Shown piece after piece: positions 1 to 8,903 of a stretch of 64,000 nucleotides of DNA. The position numbers and the translations under genes are program-made. How positions within the stretch are numbered: position 1 is the stretch's first letter; every line of letters begins with the position of its first letter. The DNA lies in contig NZ_GL870929.1 of NCBI RefSeq assembly GCF_000190695.1, forward strand, positions 208,853 through 272,852. Direction: 5' to 3'. A model generated the notes under the pieces. The model did not search any database, was not told the DNA's origin, and worked only from the letters and a program-made list of their open reading frames with translations. Origin of the DNA: Kingella denitrificans ATCC 33394 (GTDB lineage Bacteria; Pseudomonadota; Gammaproteobacteria; Burkholderiales; Neisseriaceae).

Positions 1-12
1 CTCAAGGAGTAC

Positions 13-2265
13 ATGATGCCCCACATGAAAAAACCTGCATTCCGAATGTGCACGATGGTATTGATTTTGGCGGCCGTGCCGCAGGGCGCATGGGCGGACG
101 ACGGCGGTGATTCGCAGTCATTGCCAAATGTCAGCGTAACCGCGCCCAAGCGTTTGCGGGCGGACAAGTCTTATACGGTGGACGAAATGTCGTCCGCCGC
201 GGGCATGAAACTTGCGCCCAAGGACACGCCGCAGTCGGTGAGCGTGGTTACGCGCAAGGCGATGGACGACAGGGGGCTGACTTCGCTGGAAGACGCGGTG
301 AAGACGGCCACGGGCATCAATGTGTACCGCCAAGGCTATCAAACGCGTTACCAATCGCGCGGGTTCGATATTGCGCAGATTAGTGAAAACGGCGCACATT
401 CCACCATCTGCACCATGTGCGGCAACAATCCGCACGACCAGCGCCAGCTAATGGACATGGCGTTGTATGACCGCGTTGAAATCGTGCGCGGTGCGACCGG
501 TTTGATGAAGGGGCAGAGCGAACCGGGCGGCAGCATCAATGCCATCCTGAAAAAGCCGACCAGTACGCCGCAGACCACGTTTGACGTGCTGGCGGACCGC
601 TGGGGCAGAATCCGCGGCTCGGCGGACGTATCGGGCATATTGAGCGCGGCACATCAGGTGCGCGGGCGTGCCGTGGCCGTGTTGGAACGCACCGAAGGTT
701 TCAGGCAGCATGACAAGGGCTATAACGGCCTGCTGTATGGCGTGGTGGACAAATCTTTCGGCGAAGACGGGCAGACTAAAATCACCGCCGGCGCGTATAT
801 CCAGCGCACGAAAGACCAGCCTGCACTGTTCGGACTACCTGCCGCCGCGGATGGTTCGGATTTGCGCCTGCCGCGCAACCGCTATTTGGGCGCGGACTGG
901 AACAAAACGTCTTACCGAAAATTCAGCGCATTTACCGAGCTGGAACACCGTTTCAACGACGATTGGAAGCTGTCCGCCACTGCTGTTTACACACAGAACA
1001 AATCGCACATCGAATACGGCTATGTGCCGTTCCGCAGCAATGTTTCCGCAGCGGGCACCGTGTCGGACGGCTGGCTGGGGCGCAGCGACCGCTACAACCA
1101 CCAATGGACGTTCAAAGCCGATTTGGAAGGCAAATATCCGCTGTTCGGGCGCAAACACGAGCTTTATGTGGGGCTGAACCACAGCCGCGAACGCTTCAAC
1201 AATTTGTGGCGCGGCAGCAGGCTGAACGGCACATACAATATTTTGTTGTGGAACGGCAGCGAACTGGCGCGCCCCGACGACTGGAACAACGGCACGATTA
1301 AAGAAATCCGCCAAACCACCGTTACCACAAAAACCGCCACCGCCGCCACCCGCTTCAACATCACCGACCGGCTGCACCTGCTCGGCGGCGTAGGTTACAC
1401 CTATTGGAAGGAAAATCAATACCTGTCGTGGATGGGCACGCCGCACAGCGTCAGAAGGAAAGGGCGCGCCGTGCCTTATGGCGCGGTCACGTTCGATTTG
1501 ACGCCGACCCAGTCGCTGTATGCCAGCTACACCAGCATTTTCAAATATACAGGCGAACGCTACGACATAGACGGCCAAGCCTTGAAACCCACACAGGGGC
1601 GCAGTTATGAACTGGGTTGGAAAGGCGCGTGGAACGGCGGCAAACTCAACAGCGAAGTGGTGCTGTTCCAAACCGACAAGGAAAACGAACCGATGGACAC
1701 TTGGCTGGCGCGCAACCCCAACGGTAGCGTTGTGCCGTGGAACAGCCGTTCGTCCGGCGCAAAAGCCGTGTACGAACCCGTGCGCCTGCAAAGCCGCGGA
1801 ATCGATTTGGAATTGTCGGGTAGCCTGAACGACAACTGGGAAGCCAGCGCGGGCTATACCTATAACCGCCGCAAATACACCGCCACCGCCGACCGCCGCG
1901 CCAATCCCGCCATCCGCGCCGGCATGGATTTCAGCCAGCACACGCCCAAGCACATGCTGCGGCTCTATACGTCTTACCGCCTGCCGTTTGACGGCCGCAA
2001 ATGGACGCTGGGCGGCGGAGTTACCGTGCAGAGCAAATCTTCGCCGATTACCGTGGGCGGGCAAAAGCAGTATTTGGGTGGTTATGCCGTGTGGAACGCC
2101 TCGCTGCATTACCAATCGAACGACCGCCTGAAAATCGGCCTGCTCGTCAATAACCTGACCGACAAACGCTATTACGAAGGCTACGGAAACCGCGGCACCA
2201 ACAAGGGCCATTTCTACGGCGAGCCGCGCAACGTGCTGTTCACGCTGCAATGGAAAATGAAATAG
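13..2265 (+). CDS. TonB-dependent siderophore receptor
   Basis: A 750-residue outer-membrane receptor that would import a ferric siderophore with energy from TonB. AAGGAG lies just upstream of the ATG at 13. A signal peptide ends near residue 28 (AWA before DD). The plug runs over about residues 60-185 and contains the family segments TPQSVSVVTR, VEIVRGATGL and EPGGSINAILKKP. The rest is barrel-like and contains family-typical C-terminal segments (NNLTDKRYYEGYGNRG, GEPRNVLFTL). Residues 133-136 form a CxxC in the plug, which is unusual. The last residues are WKMK rather than the usual aromatic terminus. The next gene, an ABC transporter, may act in the same uptake route (inference). The ligand cannot be read from sequence. 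Confidence 0.9.
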   Translation: MMPHMKKPAFRMCTMVLILAAVPQGAWADDGGDSQSLPNVSVTAPKRLRADKSYTVDEMSSAAGMKLAPKDTPQSVSVVTRKAMDDRGLTSLEDAVKTATGINVYRQGYQTRYQSRGFDIAQISENGAHSTICTMCGNNPHDQRQLMDMALYDRVEIVRGATGLMKGQSEPGGSINAILKKPTSTPQTTFDVLADRWGRIRGSADVSGILSAAHQVRGRAVAVLERTEGFRQHDKGYNGLLYGVVDKSFGEDGQTKITAGAYIQRTKDQPALFGLPAAADGSDLRLPRNRYLGADWNKTSYRKFSAFTELEHRFNDDWKLSATAVYTQNKSHIEYGYVPFRSNVSAAGTVSDGWLGRSDRYNHQWTFKADLEGKYPLFGRKHELYVGLNHSRERFNNLWRGSRLNGTYNILLWNGSELARPDDWNNGTIKEIRQTTVTTKTATAATRFNITDRLHLLGGVGYTYWKENQYLSWMGTPHSVRRKGRAVPYGAVTFDLTPTQSLYASYTSIFKYTGERYDIDGQALKPTQGRSYELGWKGAWNGGKLNSEVVLFQTDKENEPMDTWLARNPNGSVVPWNSRSSGAKAVYEPVRLQSRGIDLELSGSLNDNWEASAGYTYNRRKYTATADRRANPAIRAGMDFSQHTPKHMLRLYTSYRLPFDGRKWTLGGGVTVQSKSSPITVGGQKQYLGGYAVWNASLHYQSNDRLKIGLLVNNLTDKRYYEGYGNRGTNKGHFYGEPRNVLFTLQWKMK

Positions 2266-2289
2266 CCGTTATCCTATCGGATGGGCAAA

Positions 2290-2329
2290 AAGCAGCCTGC
2301 ACACGGAAAACCTTATGTGCAGGCTGCTT
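2290..2329 (+). terminator. DUS inverted-pair terminator after the TonB receptor gene
   Basis: AAGCAGCCTGCA at 2290-2301 pairs with TGCAGGCTGCTT at 2318-2329 and is followed by TT. It lies 24 bases after the receptor stop codon. Confidence 0.7.
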
Positions 2330-2360
2330 TGGCACACCGTTCAGGCAGCCTGCACAATGG

Positions 2361-2433
2361 TATAGTGGATGAAAATGGCAATGATACGGCGGTGGCTCGC
2401 CGCCTTGCCTCATTTTTATTTTAATCCACTATA
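2361..2433. mobile_element. Correia-like element (CREE), internally deleted, 73 bp
   Basis: The element starts TATAGTGGAT and ends ATCCACTATA, the terminal inverted repeats of neisserial Correia elements. Its interior keeps a GGCTCGCCGCCTTGC block that is the inverse of the GCAAGGCGGCGAGCC-type core in the copy at 47352. It ends 67 bases before the ABC transporter start and could affect its expression. The strand of insertion was not assigned. Confidence 0.75.
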
Positions 2434-2500
2434 AATTCCCCCGCCGCGCCATCCTTGATGCGGATACCGCCGTATCCCAACTCCATCTTGTCAAAATCAC

Positions 2501-4246
2501 ATGAAAACCCTCAAATCCTTTTACCGCCTCGCCCGCCCGTTCTGGTTCGTCCGCAGCCAGTGGCGCGAGTGGCTCATCCTTGCCGCCGTGCTCGGCTTCA
2601 CCTTTGCCATCATCCGCATCAGCGTGCTGATTGCCGAGTGGGACAAACGTTTTTATGACGCGCTGGCGGCGTTCAACGGCACGGCCATGCCCGCGCTGAT
2701 TGCCGAATATTTGGGCTATATGGCGCTGATGGTCGGCTGCATCGTCTGCGGCGACTGGCTGCAAAAGAAGCTGATGTTCCGCTGGCGCAGCCACCTTACC
2801 GCCCAATTCGAGCAGCGCTGGCTGGCAGAAGGCAGCCATTACCGCCTGCAACTGGCCGCCGAACCCGACAATCCCGACCAGCGCATTGCCGAAGACATCT
2901 ATCTGCTGGCCGACAAAAGCCTTTCCCTGTTCCGCCATTTCATCAACAACATCACCAAACTCGCGGCGTTTGTCGGCGTGCTGTGGGGGCTGTCGGGCGT
3001 GCAGCAGTTCACCCTGTTCGGGCAGCAGTTCACCGTGCGCGGCTATCTGGTGTGGGTGGCGCTGGGCTATTCCGCGCTGGCCACCGTGGCCGCCCACTTA
3101 GTCGGACGCAAACTCAAAAATCTGAACATCGAGCGGCAGCACCGCGAAGCGGATTACCGCGCCACCCTGCTGCGCGTGCGCGACCACGCCGAACAAATCG
3201 CCTTTTACCGTGGCGAGAACGCCGAAAGCCGCAGGCTGCGCACCCGTTTTTCCCGCATTAGCGATAACTGGCGGCGGCTGATTTCGCGCGAATTCAAGCA
3301 GGAAACCTTGTGGGCGGTGTATGTCCGCATCAGCATCTTCATCCCCATCGTCGCCACGCTGCCCATGTATCTGGCGCACACGCTCACGTTCGGCGACATG
3401 ATGCAGACCCGCACCTCGTTTGCCCGCGTGCAGGACAGCTTCGGCTGGTTTACCGATGTGTACCGCCGCCTGATGGAGTGGGCCGCCACCGTGGAACGCC
3501 TGTCCGGCTTTCAGGCTGCCCTAGATGAAACTTTGGACGAAACGGAACGCACAAAGCAGCCTGCACCTGAAGAAACCGCGTTTTCAGGCAGCCTAGAAGA
3601 GCCCGAAGCCGCACAAAAGCAGCCTGCACCCGCCGGCAACCTTATCCGCGCCGAAGGCATCAGCGTCGCCACCGCGCAGGGGCGCATCCTGCTGCAAAAC
3701 CTCGATTTCCAAGCCCAAGGCAGCGAATGGCTGCTGTTTGACGGGCGCAGCGGCATCGGCAAATCCACCCTCATGCGCGTGTTTGCAGGGCTTTGGCCGT
3801 ATTACCAGGGGCGCTATATCCTCAACGCGCGCCGCAGCCTGTTCCTGCCGCAACGCCCCTACCTGCCGTATGCTAGCCTGCGCGAAAGCCTGTGCTATCC
3901 CAATCCGCCGCAGCCTGACGATGCCCAACTCGCCGCCGTGTTGGAACAGGTCGGACTACCCCTGCCCGCAGGCGGCTTGGACGGCAAATGCGAATGGGCA
4001 AGCCTGCTTTCGGGCGGCGAACAGCAGCGGCTCAGCATCGCCCGCGCCCTGTTGGCCCGCCCCGACGTGCTGTTTTTGGACGAGGCCACCAACCAGCTGG
4101 ACGACGAAACCGCCGCCGCCCTGATGTCCCTGCTGCGCCGCGAGCTGCCAGATACCCTGTGCATCGCCGTCAGCCACCAGGCCGCCGTCAAAGCCCTGTT
4201 CACGCGCCGCCTGCCGCTGGATGAGGCGGTGCCGCAGGAAGATTGA
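2501..4246 (+). CDS. YddA/SbmA-family ABC transporter (fused permease and ATPase)
   Basis: A 581-residue half-transporter of the ABC_membrane_2/SbmA-BacA-like family, whose members move peptides, cobalamin or siderophore-like molecules across the inner membrane. The membrane domain fills roughly residues 1-335. The ATPase shows Walker A GRSGIGKST at 415-423, signature LSGGEQQ at 503-509 and Walker B VLFLDE at 523-528. The linker at about 347-378 is low complexity and contains two uptake sequences that encode KQPAP twice. No strong ribosome-binding site precedes the ATG at 2501. Its position after a siderophore receptor suggests a shared substrate (inference). Confidence 0.85.
   Translation: MKTLKSFYRLARPFWFVRSQWREWLILAAVLGFTFAIIRISVLIAEWDKRFYDALAAFNGTAMPALIAEYLGYMALMVGCIVCGDWLQKKLMFRWRSHLTAQFEQRWLAEGSHYRLQLAAEPDNPDQRIAEDIYLLADKSLSLFRHFINNITKLAAFVGVLWGLSGVQQFTLFGQQFTVRGYLVWVALGYSALATVAAHLVGRKLKNLNIERQHREADYRATLLRVRDHAEQIAFYRGENAESRRLRTRFSRISDNWRRLISREFKQETLWAVYVRISIFIPIVATLPMYLAHTLTFGDMMQTRTSFARVQDSFGWFTDVYRRLMEWAATVERLSGFQAALDETLDETERTKQPAPEETAFSGSLEEPEAAQKQPAPAGNLIRAEGISVATAQGRILLQNLDFQAQGSEWLLFDGRSGIGKSTLMRVFAGLWPYYQGRYILNARRSLFLPQRPYLPYASLRESLCYPNPPQPDDAQLAAVLEQVGLPLPAGGLDGKCEWASLLSGGEQQRLSIARALLARPDVLFLDEATNQLDDETAAALMSLLRRELPDTLCIAVSHQAAVKALFTRRLPLDEAVPQED
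3554..3628 (+). repeat. Two same-orientation DUS inside the transporter linker
   Basis: Exact AAGCAGCCTGCA copies lie at 3554-3565 and 3617-3628. A TTTCAGGCAGCCT word close to the AG-king dialect lies between them. They encode the proline/alanine-rich linker between the membrane and ATPase domains. Confidence 0.9.
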
Positions 4247-4282
4247 AACAGCGGCACATCTTTATTGCCGACAAAAAACCAA

Positions 4283-4320
4283 AAGCAGCCTGCACCCCGA
4301 AATGGAAGTGCAGGCTGCTT
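4283..4320. terminator. DUS inverted pair between convergent genes
   Basis: AAGCAGCCTGCA and its inverse form a 12-base stem with flanking A and T runs. It sits between the convergent ABC transporter and ETF-QO genes and could end both transcripts. Confidence 0.75.
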
Positions 4321-4338
4321 TTGAATGGCGCGGACGGG

Positions 4339-6006
4339 TTACATGGCGCTGTAATTCGGCCCGCCGCCACCTTCGGGGCAGGTCCATGTGATGTTTTGCG
4401 CCGGGTCTTTAATGTCGCAGGTTTTGCAGTGCAGGCAGTTGGCCGCGTTGATTTGCAGGCGGGGCTTTCCGCCGCTTTGCTGCACGATTTCATACACGCC
4501 GGCAGGGCAGTAGCGCGTTTCGGGGCTGGCGTATTGCGCGTAATTCAGGTCAATCGCCAGCGCAGGGTCGCGCAGTTGCAGGTGTGCAGGCTGGTTTTCT
4601 TCGTGCGATACGCCCGCCAGAAACACGCTGCTCAAACGGTCGAACGTGATTTTGCCGTCGGGTTTCGGATACTCGATGGGCGTATATTCTTTGGCGGGAT
4701 GCAGGCTGCCTGCGTCCGTGCCGTGGTGGGCAATCGTCCAAGGCATCCGCCCTTTGAACACGTATTGCTCCAAGCCGGTATACATCATGGCAGGAATCAG
4801 CCCCCATTTGAACGCGGGGCGGATGTTGCGGATGGCGTGTAATTCTTGATACAGCCAGCTTTGCTCGAACAGGCCTTGATAACGCGCCGCCGTTTTGCCG
4901 TGTGCAGGCTGCTTTTCGGTGTCGCTTTCCAGCAGGGGGAACACGGCTTCCGCTGCCAGCATGGCGGATTTCATGGCGGTGTGGCTGCCTTTGATGCGCG
5001 CCACGTTCAAAAAGCCCGCGCAGTCGCCCACCAGCACGCCGCCGGCAAACGCCAATTTCGGCAGGCATTGCAAGCCACCTTCCACCAATGCGCGCGCACC
5101 GTAAGCAATGCGGCGGCCGCCTTCCAGCATGGGGCGGATGGCAGGGTGCAGCTTCAAGCGTTGGAATTCTTCAAACGGCGACAGGTAAGGATTTTGGTAA
5201 TCCAGCCCCACCACCAAACCCAGGGCGATTTGGTTGTCGTCCAGATGGTAAACAAAAGAGCCGCCGTAGGTTTTGCTGTCCAGCGGATAGCCCACGGTGT
5301 GAATCACCAGTCCGGGCTGGCATTGTTCGGGCGGCACTTCCCAGATTTCCTTGATGCCCAAGCCGTAGGTTTGTGGCTGTGCGGCCTTGTCCAGATGGAA
5401 CCGTTCAATCACCTGCTTGGTCAATGAGCCGCGCGCGCCTTCGGCAAAAATGGTCTGCTGCGCCCAAAGCTCCATGCCGGGCTGGAAAGCGTCCGTCGGT
5501 TCGCCGTCTTTGCCCACGCCCATATTGCCGGTGGCCACGCCTTTCACGCTGCCGTCGGGGTGATACAGGATTTCGCTGGCGGCAAAGCCTGCATAAATTT
5601 CCACGCCCAAATTTTCCGCCTGTTCCGCCAGCCATTTGCAGAGCAGGCCCAGGCTGATGATGTAGTTGCCTTCGTTGTGGAAGCTGGGCGGCACAATCGG
5701 CATGCGGTAGGATTTCTGCCCGGTCAGGAACAGGATGCGGTCTTCGGTCACGCTGCGCGTCAGCGGCGCGCCCAATGCTTTCCAGTCGGGCAAGAGTTCG
5801 TTGAGCGCGCGCGGGTCGATGACGGCGCCCGATAAAATGTGCGCGCCCACTTCGCTGCCTTTTTCCAAAACGCAAACGCTGATTTCGCGCTGCTGCTGCG
5901 CGGCCAGTTGTTTCAGGCGGATGGCGGCCGACAATCCGGCAATGCCCGCGCCCACAATCACTACGTCAAACGCCATGCTGTCGCGTTCAAATTCGGTGGT
6001 GTTCAT
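4339..6006 (-). CDS. Electron-transfer flavoprotein:ubiquinone oxidoreductase
   Basis: A 555-residue ETF-QO, which passes electrons from electron-transfer flavoprotein to ubiquinone at the inner membrane. The FAD dinucleotide motif GAGIAG is at residues 19-24. The C-terminal ferredoxin-like segment has CLHCKTCDIKDP and a later CPEGGGGP, the 4Fe-4S ligands of the family. The ATG at 6006 is preceded by AAAGGA, so a longer in-frame extension upstream, which reads through an uptake sequence, is not used. ETF alpha and beta genes are not in the window. Confidence 0.95.
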   Translation of the reverse strand: MNTTEFERDSMAFDVVIVGAGIAGLSAAIRLKQLAAQQQREISVCVLEKGSEVGAHILSGAVIDPRALNELLPDWKALGAPLTRSVTEDRILFLTGQKSYRMPIVPPSFHNEGNYIISLGLLCKWLAEQAENLGVEIYAGFAASEILYHPDGSVKGVATGNMGVGKDGEPTDAFQPGMELWAQQTIFAEGARGSLTKQVIERFHLDKAAQPQTYGLGIKEIWEVPPEQCQPGLVIHTVGYPLDSKTYGGSFVYHLDDNQIALGLVVGLDYQNPYLSPFEEFQRLKLHPAIRPMLEGGRRIAYGARALVEGGLQCLPKLAFAGGVLVGDCAGFLNVARIKGSHTAMKSAMLAAEAVFPLLESDTEKQPAHGKTAARYQGLFEQSWLYQELHAIRNIRPAFKWGLIPAMMYTGLEQYVFKGRMPWTIAHHGTDAGSLHPAKEYTPIEYPKPDGKITFDRLSSVFLAGVSHEENQPAHLQLRDPALAIDLNYAQYASPETRYCPAGVYEIVQQSGGKPRLQINAANCLHCKTCDIKDPAQNITWTCPEGGGGPNYSAM

Positions 6007-6156
6007 GATGTCCTTTTGCTTTGTTTTATTGGAGTGCAGGCTGCTTTGAAAGTGTCCCAAAGCAGCCTGCACGGTTATAAATGATTGGTTTGAATAATGT
6101 TCATACGGCAGATGAGAAATGCGATTTTAGCATTTTCCGCCAGCCGTGTCGCCCGC

Positions 6157-6525
6157 TTAAAGCGGTTTGAAGTAGGCCAGGTAGGCAATGCAGGCGATAC
6201 AGGCAAGGCTCACGGCATACAGCGCGAACCATTGCACCGAGCGCGGGCGGCTGCGCAGGCAAATCACGCCCAATATAATATACACCAGCACCAAGCCCAG
6301 CTTCACCCCCAGCCATTTGCTTGCCCCGAACGGCTGCCAATGCCCGATTTGCATTAGCATCATGCCGGAAAATAGCAGCAGGGTGTCGTTGATGTGCGGC
6401 ACAAAACGCAATGCGGAAGGCAGCGGCTTTTCAGGCTTCATCGTGCGCAGCCAAAAACGCAGGTTGAACAGGATAAAGGTCATTGTGATAAAAAATAGAT
6501 GGCTATGCTTGATGCCGAGATACAT
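6157..6525 (-). CDS. SirB2-family inner-membrane protein
   Basis: About 122 residues with four hydrophobic helices. Features typical of the SirB family are a HSHLFFITMTFILFNLRF start, a PHINDTLLL segment and a short FKPL tail. SirB2 was named from Salmonella invasion-gene regulation, but its biochemical role is unknown. I place the start at the ATG at 6525; a TTG at 6546 would add seven residues and neither has a strong ribosome-binding site. The gene follows the flavoprotein gene at 6571 by 45 bases and may be cotranscribed with it. Confidence 0.8.
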   Translation of the reverse strand: MYLGIKHSHLFFITMTFILFNLRFWLRTMKPEKPLPSALRFVPHINDTLLLFSGMMLMQIGHWQPFGASKWLGVKLGLVLVYIILGVICLRSRPRSVQWFALYAVSLACIACIAYLAYFKPL

Positions 6526-6570
6526 GCTTTCCAAAGTGGTCTCCAAGAAGGTTTCGGACGGGGCGGTAGT

Positions 6571-7776
6571 TTAAATCAAACCGGCGTGAACGTCACGGAT
6601 AAATGGATTTTCGGTATCCCAGGCATAGCCCGCAAAAACGGAGCACAGGGCTTCGCGCAGTTCGGGCGAGGGTTTGTTGCTGAACACCAGCTCTTGGAAC
6701 GAGCCGTCATACCAGCTGTCGATGCAGTTGCGCAGCGTATTGACCCCGTATGCATGCGCTTCGGCATAATCTTTCTGCCAATCCACTTTTTCGCCGCGCA
6801 ACTGGCGGGTAACGGCTTGGCAGGCGAGTTTGGACGAATAAATGGCGGTGGTCACGCCCGAAGAGAAAACGGGGTCCAAAAAACCGGCAGCATTGCCGAG
6901 CAGGGCGAAATTATCGCCATACATTTGCTTTACACCCGAATCGTAGCGAGAGAAGAACAGGAACGGGGCATCATTTTCCCACTGCGCGTTTTGCAGGATG
7001 CGTGCGAAAAACGGAATTTCCATCACAAATTTCTTCATGACTTTGGAGGCGGCGCGGTCGTCTTGGAAATAATGCGATTCGCCCACCACGCCCACCGAAG
7101 CGCGACCGTTGGCAAACGGAATCAGCCATGCCCAGATATCGGGGAATTCGGGGTGGATGGCGGTGGTGGATTTATAGCGGTCGTATAACGGGTCGGTGAT
7201 ATTGTCGTTGATATGGGTGCAATACACGTTGCGATGCGTCAGCCCCGTTTCGATTTCCCAGCCCAGCAGGCGCGGCAGCAGGCGGAAATAACCGCTGGCA
7301 TCCAGCACGAAACGCGCATTCAGCCGGTATTCGGATTTGTCTTCGCGCTGAATGGTCAGCGATACAGGCATTTCGTTGGGGTTGAAATCCAACACCGATT
7401 GCCCGAAACGGATATCCGCCCCTTTTTTAATCACTTCTTCTGCAAGGATTTGGTCGAATTGGGCGCGGTCCACCTGCAAGGCAACGCTGCTGCGGTGTTT
7501 GTATTGGTAGCGGAAATCGAAATGCGTTTGGCGTTCGCCATAGGTAAAGACAACGCCGTTTTTGGGCTGGAAGCCTGCCATGGCCACGGGCGTGAGCAAA
7601 TCGGCTTCCGACAGGATATCCATTGCAAAAGGCAGCAGGCTCTCGCCGATAACATAACGGGGAAAATGCTGTTTTTCGATAATGCAGACGCTGAAACCCT
7701 GCTGCAATAAAAGTGCTGCCGCCACGGTTCCTGAAGGGCCTGCGCCCACAATAACAACATCAAAGAAATCGCTCAT
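6571..7776 (-). CDS. Halogenase-like FAD-dependent oxidoreductase
   Basis: A 401-residue flavoprotein of the tryptophan-halogenase/geranylgeranyl-reductase superfamily. The FAD motif GAGPSG is near the N-terminus (residues 11-16). GESLLP follows at 44-49, WAWLIP at 215-220 and the second FAD motif GNAAGFLDPVFSSG at about 294-307. Lys72 in the FQPKNG segment aligns by eye with the catalytic lysine of flavin halogenases, but related non-halogenating enzymes also keep it. The ATG at 7776 has AAAGGC upstream. No carrier protein, polyene or flavin-reductase gene lies nearby, so the substrate is unknown. Confidence 0.8.
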   Translation of the reverse strand: MSDFFDVVIVGAGPSGTVAAALLLQQGFSVCIIEKQHFPRYVIGESLLPFAMDILSEADLLTPVAMAGFQPKNGVVFTYGERQTHFDFRYQYKHRSSVALQVDRAQFDQILAEEVIKKGADIRFGQSVLDFNPNEMPVSLTIQREDKSEYRLNARFVLDASGYFRLLPRLLGWEIETGLTHRNVYCTHINDNITDPLYDRYKSTTAIHPEFPDIWAWLIPFANGRASVGVVGESHYFQDDRAASKVMKKFVMEIPFFARILQNAQWENDAPFLFFSRYDSGVKQMYGDNFALLGNAAGFLDPVFSSGVTTAIYSSKLACQAVTRQLRGEKVDWQKDYAEAHAYGVNTLRNCIDSWYDGSFQELVFSNKPSPELREALCSVFAGYAWDTENPFIRDVHAGLI

Positions 7777-7909
7777 AGTTGCCTTTTGAATAGATGGATA
7801 TGGGTGTAGAAACAAAAAGAAAATAACTAAAATTTACGAGACTATACTATATCATGAAAAAGCATAAAGAAATTTACGCGAAACAAATATCTGCGCGGGT
7901 TTTAGGTGC

Positions 7910-8509
7910 TTATTCGTTAGATTTTCCGTCTATCTCCATTGTCTGTAAGGCAAATTTTTTTTCTACTGCCACGACGAACGGTGCGGCGTTCAAACGGTTG
8001 ACGTGTCCGTAACGCAACACACTGAACCGGCGTGCCGGCAGCGCGGCAAAATAATCCAGCAGCGCGGCTTTTTCTGCCTTGCCGGCTTCGTGCCCGTGAT
8101 ACACCACTGCTATCAGCAAACCGTCCTTGTCCAACAAATTCAAAGCAGCCTGCACCGCCGCCACGCTGGTTTCGGGCAGGGTGGTGATGTTTTTGTCGCC
8201 GTGCGGTAGGTAGCCGAAGTTGAACACGGCGGCGCGCAAGGGTTGGCGGATGTATTGGGCGGCGTGCTGGTGTCCGTCCTGAATCAGGGTAACGCGCGGC
8301 AGCAGGCCGTGTTCCGCCAAACGCGCACGGGTGGCTTCAATGGCAGCGGCTTGAATGTCGAAGGCAAACACGCGGCCGGTTTCGCCCACGCATTGCGCCA
8401 GCAACAGGGTATCGTGCCCGTTGCCCGCCGTGCCGTCCATCACGCAGTCGCCTTCGCGGATGTGCACACGCAACAGGCTGTGGGCGAAGGGGATGATATC
8501 TGCCAGCAT
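7910..8509 (-). CDS. YtqB/MnmM-like SAM-dependent methyltransferase
   Basis: A 199-residue class I methyltransferase. Motif I reads DGTAGNGHDT near residue 26, followed by FNFGYLPHGDK and a C-terminal NAAPFVVAVEKK. This matches the YtqB family (called rRNA methylase, later shown in Gram-positives to be the tRNA wobble-uridine methyltransferase MnmM). The ATG at 8509 matches the family length of about 190-200 residues. A longer frame upstream would overlap the DUF4298 gene and is rejected. The tRNA role here is inferred from family. Confidence 0.8.
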   Translation of the reverse strand: MLADIIPFAHSLLRVHIREGDCVMDGTAGNGHDTLLLAQCVGETGRVFAFDIQAAAIEATRARLAEHGLLPRVTLIQDGHQHAAQYIRQPLRAAVFNFGYLPHGDKNITTLPETSVAAVQAALNLLDKDGLLIAVVYHGHEAGKAEKAALLDYFAALPARRFSVLRYGHVNRLNAAPFVVAVEKKFALQTMEIDGKSNE

Positions 8510-8583
8510 GTTCAACCTGCCTCTTGTTGTTTCAAAATATACGTTTCCGTCATCAACGCCTCCTGCCAAAAGCAGCATGCACG

Positions 8584-8901
8584 TTATCCTGCCGCTTCCA
8601 AAGCCGCCACGGATTGTTTCAAACGCGCCAGCAGCACGCGGCGGAAATCGGTGTATGCGTCCCAAACCGCGTCTTGGTTCATCACGCTCAAATTGCCGCC
8701 GGTGGTCAAATCGACAGGCGCGCCGTTTTCAATGGCATCGTGCAGTTCCAAAAACTCGTTTTGCGCGAACGCCGTCAGTTTGCCGACCAGCATTGCCGCC
8801 TGCTCGAAGCGTGCCAAATCGGCCTCCAATTCGGGCAGCAGCGCGCACCATTCGTCGTATGTTTCTTGCGCGGCATTTACACGCTGTTGCAGATGGCCCA
8901 T
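8584..8901 (-). CDS. DUF4298-family protein
   Basis: A 105-residue, mostly helical, acidic protein, with segments YDEWCALLPELEADL, NEFLELHDAIENG and AVWDAYTDF resembling DUF4298 proteins, whose function is unknown. The ATG at 8901 lies only two bases past the era stop codon, so it is probably cotranscribed with era. A longer reading into era is not supported. Confidence 0.7.
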   Translation of the reverse strand: MGHLQQRVNAAQETYDEWCALLPELEADLARFEQAAMLVGKLTAFAQNEFLELHDAIENGAPVDLTTGGNLSVMNQDAVWDAYTDFRRVLLARLKQSVAALEAAG

Positions 8902-8903
8902 GA

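Noticed and set aside
835..2250. Long minus-strand open frame (471 codons) inside the TonB receptor gene
   Set aside because: It is antisense to a clear receptor, has shadow-type composition and no domain.
2290..2360. CRISPR-like recurrence of a short palindromic repeat across the window
   Set aside because: The copies are dispersed singly or in inverted pairs with irregular spacing, without arrays or cas genes; they are uptake sequences.
8510..8665. N-terminal extension of the MnmM-like gene
   Set aside because: It would overlap the DUF4298 gene and exceed the family length.
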